Shown in pieces: positions 7,886 through 14,992 of a stretch of DNA of 64,000 nt. The DNA is from Amycolatopsis anabasis (GTDB taxonomy: Bacteria; Actinomycetota; Actinomycetes; Mycobacteriales; Pseudonocardiaceae), in assembly GCF_009765355.1 (NCBI RefSeq), contig NZ_VTHK01000002.1:62001-126000 (forward strand), read 5' to 3'. The stretch's first letter is position 1. The number at the start of each line of letters is the position of its first letter. The notes under the pieces were generated by a model. That model did not search any database. It was not told the origin of the DNA and was given only the letters and a program-made list of their open reading frames with translations. The position numbers and the translations under genes are program-made.

Positions 7886-8641
7886 TTAGGCCGGGGGAAC
7901 CGGCCAGTGCGGTGCGCCGAGTTCGCGGGAGATGGTGCGCGCCGCGTCGCGCACGGCCCCGGCGACGGCGTCTCCGACCGGCCATTCGAGCATCGGGACG
8001 ACCACGCCGACGGCCCCGGCGACGGTTCCGTAGCCGTCGAAGATCGGGGCGGCGAGGCCGCATTCGCCGATGACGGCTTCTTCTTGTTCACTCGCCAGCG
8101 CGTGTGAGCGCACCGCGTCGAGCTGGGCGCGGAACCGCGCGGGATCGGTCACCGTGTCCCGGGTCATGCTGCGCAGCGGCCCGTCCGGGTAGGACTCGGC
8201 GTGTTCGGGGGAGAAGGCCAGGATCGCCTTGCCGAGCGCGCTGGCGTGGGCGGGGATGACGATGCCGACCTCGGGCATCTGCCGGGACCCGTCCGGGCGC
8301 GGTTCGTGGTGGACGATCAGCACCTCCTCCGGGAGCAGCACCCCGGTGCGCACGGCGTACCCGGTGCCGCGGGCCAGTTCGCCGGCCCAGGTGATGGCCC
8401 GGGACCGGAGTTCGAGGGTGTCCAGGTAGACATTGCCCAGTTTGAGCGCGGCCGGGCCGAGCCGGTAGTGGCCGGAACCCTGGTCCTGCAGCACCATGCC
8501 GTGCACCTGCAGGGTTTTGATGATTCCGTGCACAGTGGACGGTGCGAGGTCCAGCCGGGTGGCGATCTCGGAGAGGGCGAGCCGACGCGCGGTCCGCAGC
8601 ACGCCGAGGACCCGCATCGCCCGGTCGACGGACTGGATCAT
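7886..8641 (-). CDS. IclR family transcriptional regulator
   Basis: 251 residues. N-terminal winged helix (MIQSVDRAMRVLGVL, recognition helix in LDLAPSTVHGIIKTL) followed by the IclR effector domain (YAVRTGVLLPEEVLIVHH to the C-terminal GAVGVVVPM). IclR proteins bind small carboxylates or sugar derivatives. It is divergently transcribed from dhaK-dhaL, so it most likely controls that pair and itself through the dyad at 8714-8732. ATG 8641 begins the usual MIQSVDRA start. ATG 8653 is possible but abuts AGGAG with no spacing, and the frame stays open to 8716. Confidence 0.88.
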   Translation of the reverse strand: MIQSVDRAMRVLGVLRTARRLALSEIATRLDLAPSTVHGIIKTLQVHGMVLQDQGSGHYRLGPAALKLGNVYLDTLELRSRAITWAGELARGTGYAVRTGVLLPEEVLIVHHEPRPDGSRQMPEVGIVIPAHASALGKAILAFSPEHAESYPDGPLRSMTRDTVTDPARFRAQLDAVRSHALASEQEEAVIGECGLAAPIFDGYGTVAGAVGVVVPMLEWPVGDAVAGAVRDAARTISRELGAPHWPVPPA

Positions 8642-8713
8642 CGTGCGCCCCATCTCCTGTCCGTCATCCGCCCGCACTTTACAACAGCCGATCCTCATCC
8701 TAAGCTCGCAATC

Positions 8714-8732
8714 CATTCGATAATGTCGAATG
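8714..8732. promoter_or_regulatory. Candidate IclR operator between iclR-type gene and dhaK
   Basis: CATTCGA-TAATG-TCGAATG, a perfect 7-bp dyad with a 5-base spacer. It is placed between the divergent regulator and dhaK starts, 31 bases before the dhaK ATG, where a repressor would block transcription. Confidence 0.6.
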
Positions 8733-8762
8733 AGTTGCGACGATCGCGCAAGGAGGCGCTGG

Positions 8763-9767
8763 ATGTCGGTGCGGCAGTTGGTGAACGACCCGGCGGATTT
8801 CGTGCCGGAGGCCCTGCAGGGGTTGCAGCGGGCCCATCCCGGGCTGATTCGGTACCACGAAGATCCGGCCTACGTGGTGCGCGCCGGGGACTCGAGTGCC
8901 CCGAAGGTGGCCCTGGTGTCGGGCGGCGGCTCCGGGCACGAGCCGTTGCACACCGGTTTCGTCGGCGAGGGCATGCTGGACGCGGCCGTTCCGGGTGCGG
9001 TGTTCGCCAGCCCCACCGCGTTCCAGATCAGGGCGGCGATCGGCGCCGCGGACCGCGGGCGTGGCGTGCTGCTGATCGTCAAGAACTACACCGGTGACGT
9101 GCTGAACTTCCGGATCGCCGCCGAACTGGCCGCCGACGACGGCATCGAGGTGCGGTCCGTGCTGGTGGACGACGACCTCGCCACCGATGGGCAGGAGGAG
9201 GGCGGCCCCGGGCGGCGGGGTACGGCGGCCGTCGTCGCGGTGGAGAAGATCTGCGGCGCCGCCGCGGAACGGGGTGCGTCGCTGGCCGAACTCGAGGCGC
9301 TCGGCGCGCGGATCGCCCGGTCCGCGCGCACCATGGCGCTGGCCCTGGCCTCGTGCACGCAACCCGGGCAGCCGCGGCCGTCGTTCGACCTCCCGGACGG
9401 CGAGATCGAATTCGGGGTCGGCATCCACGGCGAGCACGGGGTGGGTCGCCGGCCCTTCGGCTCCGCGCGTGAACTCGTCGGCGAACTGACCCGGCCCCTC
9501 CTCGCGGCGCTCGGCCTGGACCGGGGCGACTCGGTGCTGGCGATCGTCAACGGCCTCGGCGCCACCCACGCACTCGAGCTTTCGGTGGTCCACCGCGAGC
9601 TGACCGCGTTCCTGGACGACCGCGGCATCGACGTGGCGCGGTCGCTGGTCGGTTCCTACGTGACCTCGCTGGACATGCGGGGCTGTTCGGTGACGCTGCT
9701 GCGCGCCGACGACGAACTGGTCGACCTGTGGGACGCGCCGGTCCGGACCCCGGCGCTGACCTGGTGA
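8763..9767 (+). CDS. dhaK: Dihydroxyacetone kinase subunit DhaK
   Basis: 334 residues, full length for DhaK, the substrate-binding subunit that holds dihydroxyacetone (or a related ketose) as a hemiaminal on a histidine. GGGSGHEPLHTGFVG (residues 54-68) forms the substrate loop, and GVGIHGEHG carries the covalent His at about residue 222. ATG 8763 is supported by AAGGAGG seven bases upstream; the longer frame from 8730 includes the operator region. dhaL follows 17 bases downstream. No DhaM (PTS phosphoryl donor) is found in the window, so the phosphate source, and hence the true substrate, remain open. Confidence 0.9.
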   Translation: MSVRQLVNDPADFVPEALQGLQRAHPGLIRYHEDPAYVVRAGDSSAPKVALVSGGGSGHEPLHTGFVGEGMLDAAVPGAVFASPTAFQIRAAIGAADRGRGVLLIVKNYTGDVLNFRIAAELAADDGIEVRSVLVDDDLATDGQEEGGPGRRGTAAVVAVEKICGAAAERGASLAELEALGARIARSARTMALALASCTQPGQPRPSFDLPDGEIEFGVGIHGEHGVGRRPFGSARELVGELTRPLLAALGLDRGDSVLAIVNGLGATHALELSVVHRELTAFLDDRGIDVARSLVGSYVTSLDMRGCSVTLLRADDELVDLWDAPVRTPALTW

Positions 9768-9784
9768 ACGAACGGGAGCGAGAG

Positions 9785-10414
9785 ATGGAAACCTTCACCA
9801 CGGCCGAGACGCGGGCCTGGATCGACCGGTTCATCGCCGAGATCACGCGCCGCGGAGCCGATCTCACCGAACTCGACCGCCGTGCGGGGGACGGCGACTA
9901 CGGCACCAACCTCGCCTCCGCCCTGCGCCGGGCCGAAGCCAACCTCGCGGCCGCGGAGCCGGATTCGCCGAAAGCCGTGTTCACCGCGGTGGCGAACGCC
10001 TTCCTGCACACCGGCGGCACCAGCGGACCGCTGTTCGGCATGTGGTTTCGCGAATTCGCCCGGGCCTTCGGGAACGAGATCACCCCGGCCGCGCTCGCCG
10101 AGGCCGCGCACAACGCGCAAATTGTTGTCCGCCGGCTCGGCTTGGCCGAGGTGGGGCACAAGACGATGGTCGACGCGATGGTCCCGGCCGCGGAAGCGCT
10201 GTCCGCGGCGGCTGCCGCGGGAGCGGACGTCCCGGCGGCGTTGCGCGCGGCCGCGGCGGCCGCCCACGAGGGAGCCGCCGCCACCGAGCAACTGCTCGCC
10301 CGGCGCGGCCGGGCCAGCTATGTCGGCGAGCACGCCCGCGGGGTGGTCGATCCCGGCGCGCTGACGGTCGCGCTGTTCTTCGAAGCGGGGACGACCTCGG
10401 CGACTCTCGCCTAG
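9785..10414 (+). CDS. dhaL: Dihydroxyacetone kinase subunit DhaL
   Basis: 209 residues. Nucleotide-binding partner of DhaK: in the PTS-type enzyme it carries a tightly bound ADP that is rephosphorylated by DhaM; in ATP-dependent enzymes the same fold binds ATP. The Mg-coordinating motif LDRRAGDGDYGTN (Asp31, Asp36, Asp38) and the GGTSGPLFG loop are intact. ATG 9785 with GGGAGCGAGAG upstream is preferred over GTG 9728, which lies inside dhaK. It forms a two-gene operon with dhaK under the divergent IclR gene. Its stop codon overlaps by four bases the end of the remnant on the opposite strand. Confidence 0.88.
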   Translation: METFTTAETRAWIDRFIAEITRRGADLTELDRRAGDGDYGTNLASALRRAEANLAAAEPDSPKAVFTAVANAFLHTGGTSGPLFGMWFREFARAFGNEITPAALAEAAHNAQIVVRRLGLAEVGHKTMVDAMVPAAEALSAAAAAGADVPAALRAAAAAAHEGAAATEQLLARRGRASYVGEHARGVVDPGALTVALFFEAGTTSATLA

Positions 10415-10802
10415 GTGGTCCGCACCATCGGCGGGTGGCCGTTCCAGGTGACGAAGCAGGAACTGGTGGTCCCGTCGCCCCGGGTGAAGTCGACGCGGAT
10501 CCACCCCGCGGCCTCCCAGACCCGCACCTGCCACCCGGCGGCCGGGGTGGCCGAGACCAGCCGCGCGGAAGCCTGCCCCATGTCGAGCACGACCCGCCCA
10601 CCGCTGCCGCGCACGTCACCGGGAGGCGGCGGGGATTCGACCGGGATCGCCTGCGGCCGGTCACCCAGGGCGTCCGGGCGCTGCACAGCTTCCCGTCCGG
10701 GATGATCTCGCGGTGCCGTCCCGCGGCGTCCCCGATCCGGATTCCGTTCCAGTCGTAGAGGTCGCCGCGAGGGCGGCCGCGCGTCGTGAGCGCATGCGTC
10801 AA
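10411..10802 (-). pseudogene. Chimeric remnant: LPMO-like segment joined out of frame to a C-terminal domain
   Basis: From ATG 10802 the first frame reads MTHALTTRGRPRGDLYDWNG followed by GDAAGRHREIIPDGKLCSA. The second half matches the central part of family AA10 polysaccharide monooxygenases (the AAGRHR...IPDGQLCSAG block). That frame then becomes meaningless. In the next frame, down to the stop at 10411, a proline linker (PVESPPPPGD) precedes a beta-rich domain ending ASARLVSATPAAGWQVRVWE and SSCFVTWNGHPPMVR. The two parts look like pieces of two secreted-protein genes fused by a deletion, with no single frame through both. No signal peptide is left. Decayed gene is the best reading. Confidence 0.5.
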
Positions 10803-10901
10803 CTCCTTGAGGATCTTGCTTCTTACGGATGCCGACCGTAAGAGCGCGAACCGCCGGAGTACGCACCCGAAACCACCCGATGAGCCGCCCTTGAAGGTCT
10901 C

Positions 10902-11180
10902 TTAAGGTGCGGGCTGCCCGTATCCGCCGTGCGGCGCGGGATATCCCGGCGCCGGACCGGGCCACGGCGCCGGGGCCGGTCGGGGACGCAGGCGCAGCAC
11001 GACCGCGACGCCGATCAGGCCGACGCCGAGCAGGCTGACCGTGATCGGGAAGGTGCTGCCCTTGTCGGTGATCTCGCCGAACAGCGCGGCGCCCTCGCAG
11101 TCCTGGCGTCCCGCTTGGACGTCGACCGTGCAGGTCCACTTCGGAAGGTCCAGGGAGCTTTCGTCAACACCGCGGGGATG
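10902..11180 (-). pseudogene. 5'-truncated membrane protein remnant
   Basis: An open frame of 92 codons, not visible to start-codon-based gene finding because it has no ATG, GTG or TTG before its transmembrane segment. It reads LDLPKWTCTVDVQAGRQDCE, then GAALFGEITDKGSTFPIT, a single hydrophobic helix (VSLLGVGLIGVAVVL), a basic stop-transfer (RLRPRP) and a Pro/Gly/Tyr-rich tail ending GYPAPHGGYGQPAP. Composition and third-position GC are typical of real genes here. The frame opens directly at a TAG inside a perfect inverted repeat, suggesting that a rearrangement removed the 5' part. An unusual CTG start cannot be excluded. Confidence 0.45.
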
Positions 11181-11206
11181 CTACCGACATGATCATCCCC
11201 GCGGTG
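11168..11206. repeat. Perfect 13-bp inverted repeat
   Basis: CACCGCGGGGATG, a 13-base loop, then CATCCCCGCGGTG. The arms match perfectly. There is no T-tract on either strand. It covers the 5' breakpoint of the truncated membrane protein frame. Confidence 0.7.
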
Positions 11207-11354
11207 CCGTAATCCGGAAATCGGCGTGCTCAGCGCAGCTCGGTCAACCAGCGGCCGCGCGAAGGTGATGGCCGAACTCGTCACCGACCAGCCGAGTGTC
11301 CACAATGGACTCATCGGCGAGTGTCGCGAGTTCGTGGTGCTCCCACCAAGCGCG

Positions 11355-11693
11355 CTACTCGACCTCTTCGACCGTGCCGATCACCTCGAGCCGTATGCCG
11401 GGTACGAGGTGGCGGCCCGCGTGGTGCAGGTTCACCCAGACCGACCCCGGACGCAGATCCGGCGAAGCGTCGATCACGGTTCCGTGGTCACCGGCGAACT
11501 GGCCGCCGGCGACCTCGACCCGGGCGCCGGTGGGAAACGCCGCCTTGAACGGTTCGCCGGGTTTGCGGGCGTCCGGCCTGTCACTCCACAACACGGGGCA
11601 CCACGTCTCCTCTCGCGGGCGGGGTCCTGGTCCGCGGGAACACCACCAGCATCCGCCCATTCGCCGGGTGGGCACAGGACCATTCGGGCTCAT
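11355..11693 (-). CDS. Hypothetical KOW-like small protein, translationally coupled
   Basis: 112 residues from ATG 11693, which overlaps the stop of the upstream regulator as ATGA. The first ~45 residues are Trp/Cys/Arg-rich and low in information. From WSDRPDARKPGEPF onward it looks like a real domain: TGARVEVAGGQFAGDHGTV resembles a KOW-type small beta-barrel, followed by GSVWVNLHHAGRHLVPG and VIGTVEEVE. An alternative start is the in-frame GTG just before LWSDRPD, which has GAGAGGAGA upstream. I do not recognise a named family. Position suggests co-expression with the GntR/TetR hybrid regulator. Confidence 0.45.
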   Translation of the reverse strand: MSPNGPVPTRRMGGCWWCSRGPGPRPREETWCPVLWSDRPDARKPGEPFKAAFPTGARVEVAGGQFAGDHGTVIDASPDLRPGSVWVNLHHAGRHLVPGIRLEVIGTVEEVE

Positions 11694-12625
11694 TGCCGCG
11701 CGGCGAGCAGGGCGGCGATGCCATCGAGCTGGCGTTGCAGGCCGAACTCGAACAGTTCGTCCAGATCGTTCAGCGTGTCGACGCCGCCCGCAACCTCGGC
11801 GAAGGTGGGGAAGCGGCCCGATTCGAGGAGTTCGGTCAGCAGCCCCATCTCCGCGTCCTGCCGCTGCACGCCGCTGATTCCGGTGTCCTGCTCGGTTTCC
11901 ACCTCGAACGCGTTGGTCACCGCGATGCCGCCGACGTAACCGTTCAGCGTGATGACCACGTACAGCTGGACGTTCCGGTCCAGGCCGAGCCCGTCCAGGG
12001 CCCGCAGCGCCCAGTCGACGTGCCGCAACCCGCTGGCCACCACCGGCGGGCGGATGAGCGAGTTGAGCAGGATGGGCGCGAGCCACGGGTGCCGCCGGTA
12101 CGCGCGCCACTGCACCCGGGCGGCCAGTTCCAGTTTCGCGCGCCAGCCCGGCGGACCGGGTTCGGGCAGTTCCTCCGCCCCGAACGCGGTGTCCGCCATC
12201 AGCCGGAGCAGTTCGTCCTTGTCCGGCACGTGGCGGTACAGCGACATGGCGCCGACGCCGAGTTCGACCGCGAGCCGGCGCATGGACAGCGCCGCCCGGC
12301 CTTCGGCATCCGCGAGCGCGATCGCCGCACGCACCAGGCGATCGCGGCTCAGCGCCGGTTCGGCGGGTTTCCCCGGCCGGGCCGCGGGCCGTTGCCGCAC
12401 GCGGTCGCTCACCACGGTCCCGCTGCCGGGAACCGCGCGCACCCAGCCCTCCTGGCGGAGCACGGCCAGCGCCTTGCTGGCCGTGGCCATGGCGACGCCC
12501 CAGTCGTCGACGAGCCGCCGGGTGGAGGGCACCCGTTCGCCCGCCCGAAGTTCCCCGGACGTGATGCGCTGCCGGATGTCCGCCACGATGCGCAAATACG
12601 GGGCGGGGCGCGGCGAATTCGTCAT
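11690..12625 (-). CDS. GntR-TetR hybrid transcriptional regulator
   Basis: 311 residues with two DNA-binding modules. Residues 1-80 are a GntR winged helix (YLRIVADIRQRITSGELRAG, VPSTRRLVDDWGVA). Residues about 95-150 are a TetR-type HTH (SRDRLVRAAIALADAEG, LAVELGVGAMSLYRHVPDK), followed by a TetR C-terminal all-helical ligand domain (Tet-repressor class: WRAKLELAARVQWRAYRRHP). Such fusions are known in actinobacteria and usually control drug or metabolite exporters or membrane proteins. It is divergent from the DUF2306 gene, with paired 10-bp inverted boxes between them, and is followed by the coupled KOW-like ORF. Confidence 0.87.
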   Translation of the reverse strand: MTNSPRPAPYLRIVADIRQRITSGELRAGERVPSTRRLVDDWGVAMATASKALAVLRQEGWVRAVPGSGTVVSDRVRQRPAARPGKPAEPALSRDRLVRAAIALADAEGRAALSMRRLAVELGVGAMSLYRHVPDKDELLRLMADTAFGAEELPEPGPPGWRAKLELAARVQWRAYRRHPWLAPILLNSLIRPPVVASGLRHVDWALRALDGLGLDRNVQLYVVITLNGYVGGIAVTNAFEVETEQDTGISGVQRQDAEMGLLTELLESGRFPTFAEVAGGVDTLNDLDELFEFGLQRQLDGIAALLAARQ

Positions 12626-12644
12626 CAGCTCCTCATAAGTGTAC

Positions 12645-12692
12645 TAGTGCGGTTGCCCCTGGCGCGGCCCGGGCGGGCTGCACCGCACTAGG
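12645..12692. promoter_or_regulatory. Paired inverted boxes, candidate operator of the hybrid regulator
   Basis: CTAGTGCGGT at 12645-12654 and its exact reverse complement ACCGCACTAG at 12683-12692. The centres are about 38 bp apart, between the divergent regulator and DUF2306 genes. The spacing fits two dimers or one protein with two DNA-binding modules. Confidence 0.6.
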
Positions 12693-12797
12693 GCGGAGTC
12701 AGGGTAATTCCCGATATTTCGCCACGTCAATTGTCCGGGCGGTCGGTACGCCGCTAGCTTGCGCGTACGGTGTACCAACTTGGCACAGGGGGCGAGC

Positions 12798-13547
12798 ATG
12801 ACCACGACGAGCGAACCGATGAACAGCCGCACCGGCACCGGGCACCGGCCGGTGGGCGGGCGGCAGCCTTGGTGGCAGCGGCCGTGGGTGGTGCCGCTGG
12901 CGTTCCTCGCGGCCGTGTTCCTGGTCTACTCGCTGCCGCCGTATCTCGGCCTGGACCCGGCCAGTTCGAGGGTTCCGGCGCCCCCGGGCGTCGGCTGGTA
13001 CTACCCGGCGCTGGTGGCGCACATCGGGTTCGCGTCGGTCGCGATGGTCACCTGCGTGCTGCAGGTCTGGCCGTGGTTCCGGCAGCGGCATCCGGTGGCG
13101 CACCGGCGTATCGGCCGCGTCTACGTGTTCGCCGGGGTGCTCCCGGCGGGGGTGATGGGGCTGGCGATCGCGCTGGCCGGCCCGTTCGGCCCGGTGGCGG
13201 CGACGAGCAACGCGCTCCTCGCGGTGTTGTGGCTGATCTTCACGATCGCCGGGTTCCGGATGGCCCGCGCGCGGAGGTTCGGTGAGCACCGCAAGTGGAT
13301 GATCCGCAGTTTCGCATTGACAATGTCGATCATCAGCAACCGGATCTGGGCCGTGGTGTGGGCGCTCGCGCTCGAGCCGCAGCTGGCGACCACGTTCGGC
13401 GGCAGCGAGCAGGCGCTCGGGCAGGCCATCGCCGGGCTGACCACCTGGACCGGCTGGGTCTTCCCGCTGCTGATCGCGCAGTGGTGGCTGGAACGCGGGC
13501 GGGGTCGTAAAACCGCCAACCGGAGTCAATCCGTTGCCGCGCGGTGA
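12798..13547 (+). CDS. DUF2306 integral membrane protein
   Basis: 249 residues with about six or seven transmembrane helices (first helix WVVPLAFLAAVFLVYSL). The DUF2306 pattern is recognisable: HPVAHRRIGRVYVFAGV in the middle and EHRKWMIRSFALTMS toward the C-terminus, with the conserved His/Arg residues of that family. No biochemical function is established. ATG 12798 follows GGGGGCGAG; the longer frame from 12759 is unnecessary. Divergence from the GntR-TetR regulator, with dyad boxes between, implies it is the regulator's target. Confidence 0.83.
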   Translation: MTTTSEPMNSRTGTGHRPVGGRQPWWQRPWVVPLAFLAAVFLVYSLPPYLGLDPASSRVPAPPGVGWYYPALVAHIGFASVAMVTCVLQVWPWFRQRHPVAHRRIGRVYVFAGVLPAGVMGLAIALAGPFGPVAATSNALLAVLWLIFTIAGFRMARARRFGEHRKWMIRSFALTMSIISNRIWAVVWALALEPQLATTFGGSEQALGQAIAGLTTWTGWVFPLLIAQWWLERGRGRKTANRSQSVAAR

Positions 13548-13653
13548 TTTCCCCAAACTCGATGCCGCGGGCGGCGGGACTGGCTAGGCTGACCCGGTGC
13601 CGCCCCGGACCCCGGCGCCGACAGGGTGATTTCGACTGGGGAGGGGCGAAAGC

Positions 13654-13896
13654 ATGACCATCCGGCAGACCGATGCCGAAGACTCCGAGGGTGGCCCGGC
13701 GGTCTTCGCCGAACGGGCCACCGGGATTCCGCTGGGCACCCGCCGCGCGGTGGCGGACTGGATCGCCGACGAGAACACCACTGCCGAGGAGATCGGCCGG
13801 TTCGTCGACGCGCACGGCGGGTACTTCCGCCGACATCCGGAGCGGGTCGTGAAGCCACCACACGAGTCCATGACTTTGGATTGGTGGCTTCCCTGA
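13654..13896 (+). CDS. Small hypothetical protein
   Basis: 80 residues, soluble, acidic, Trp-containing C-terminus (MTLDWWLP). A very good ribosome site (GGGGAGGGG) lies ahead of ATG 13654, and codon use is normal for the genome. The middle segment VADWIADENTTAEEIGRFVD looks helical and could be a small helical bundle. I do not recognise the family. The gene is alone between a membrane protein gene and a convergent GlxA-type regulator. Confidence 0.65.
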   Translation: MTIRQTDAEDSEGGPAVFAERATGIPLGTRRAVADWIADENTTAEEIGRFVDAHGGYFRRHPERVVKPPHESMTLDWWLP

Positions 13897-13994
13897 TTCC
13901 CTGAGGGCCGGTTCGATCCCAGATCTGTTCGGGAACCAGGGGCTTCGCCGACTGTCCGTAGTGGACTCTTCCGAGAGGTGCTGGAGCACCTGGA

Positions 13995-14948
13995 TCAGCG
14001 GAAGGTGCGCCGGTAGGCGTCGGGCGGGACGCCGACGGTGCGGTTGAAATGGCGGCGCAGGGTGGCCGCGCTGCCCATGCCGACCCGGTCGGCGATCTGG
14101 TCGACGCTCTCCGAGGTGTTCTCCAGGAGCTCCTGCGCGCGGTGAATCCGTTGCGCCAGCAGCCATTGCAGCGGCGTGGTCCCGGTGACCGCGGTGAACC
14201 GGCGGGTCAGGTGGCGCGGGCTCAGGTTCGCGCGGCGGGCGAGATCGGCCACGGTCAGCGGCCGGTCGAGATGCCCGATCGCCCACGCGAGGAGTTCGGC
14301 GAGGCCGTCCCCGTCGCTGGGCGGCACGGGATTCGCGATGAACTGGGCCTGCCCGCCCGGCCGGTGCGGCGCGACCACCATCCGGCGGGCCACGTCGTTC
14401 GCGACCGCGGTGCCGTAGTCGGCGCGCACCATGTGCAGGCACAGGTCGATCCCGGCCGCCTTGCCCGCGGAGGTCAGGACGCCGCCGGAGTCGAGGTAGA
14501 GAACCCCCGCGTCGACCTCGACCTCAGGGTGGCGTTCGGCCAGCCGCGCGGCGTGCATCCAGTGCGTGGTGGCGCGCCGCCCGTCGAGCAGGCCCGCGGC
14601 GGCGAGCACGAACGCCCCGGTGCAGATGGACGCGACCCGCGCGCCCGCCCGGTACGCGGCACGGACCGCGTCGACCAGCTCGGCGGGCGGGTGGTCGATG
14701 ACGTTGTGGCAGGCCGGGATGACGACGGTGTCCGCGGTCGCCAGCGCGTCGAGCCCGTGCGGGGTCTCGGCGTGGAACCAGCCGCCGACCCGGGCGCCGG
14801 GCGGGGCGCAGACGACCAGGTCGTACCAGGAGTCGGCCAGTTCCGGCCGCGCGAGGCCGAACACCGCGGCCGGTACGGCCAGTTCGAACAGCGGGATCCC
14901 GTCGGTGACGGCCAGTGCGACAGTGGGCATGTCCGTAACTGTACGCAT
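13995..14948 (-). CDS. GlxA/FtrA-type AraC regulator with DJ-1/PfpI domain
   Basis: 317 residues. Residues about 8-185 form a DJ-1/PfpI (glutamine amidotransferase-like) domain with the nucleophile-elbow Cys in SICTGAFVLAAAGLLDGR. The C-terminal ~100 residues carry the two AraC HTH motifs (LTVADLARRANLSPRHLTRR; VDQIADRVGMGSAATLRRHF). GlxA-type proteins are transcriptional regulators rather than enzymes. It is divergent from the MFS-amidase pair 44 bases away and is the obvious candidate to control it. ATG 14948 is used; ATG 14930 (MPTVALAV) is equally possible. Confidence 0.9.
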   Translation of the reverse strand: MRTVTDMPTVALAVTDGIPLFELAVPAAVFGLARPELADSWYDLVVCAPPGARVGGWFHAETPHGLDALATADTVVIPACHNVIDHPPAELVDAVRAAYRAGARVASICTGAFVLAAAGLLDGRRATTHWMHAARLAERHPEVEVDAGVLYLDSGGVLTSAGKAAGIDLCLHMVRADYGTAVANDVARRMVVAPHRPGGQAQFIANPVPPSDGDGLAELLAWAIGHLDRPLTVADLARRANLSPRHLTRRFTAVTGTTPLQWLLAQRIHRAQELLENTSESVDQIADRVGMGSAATLRRHFNRTVGVPPDAYRRTFR

Positions 14949-14992
14949 GTTGGCGTTCCGGACACTCGTGACCGAGGTTCCCGGCGGCGAGC

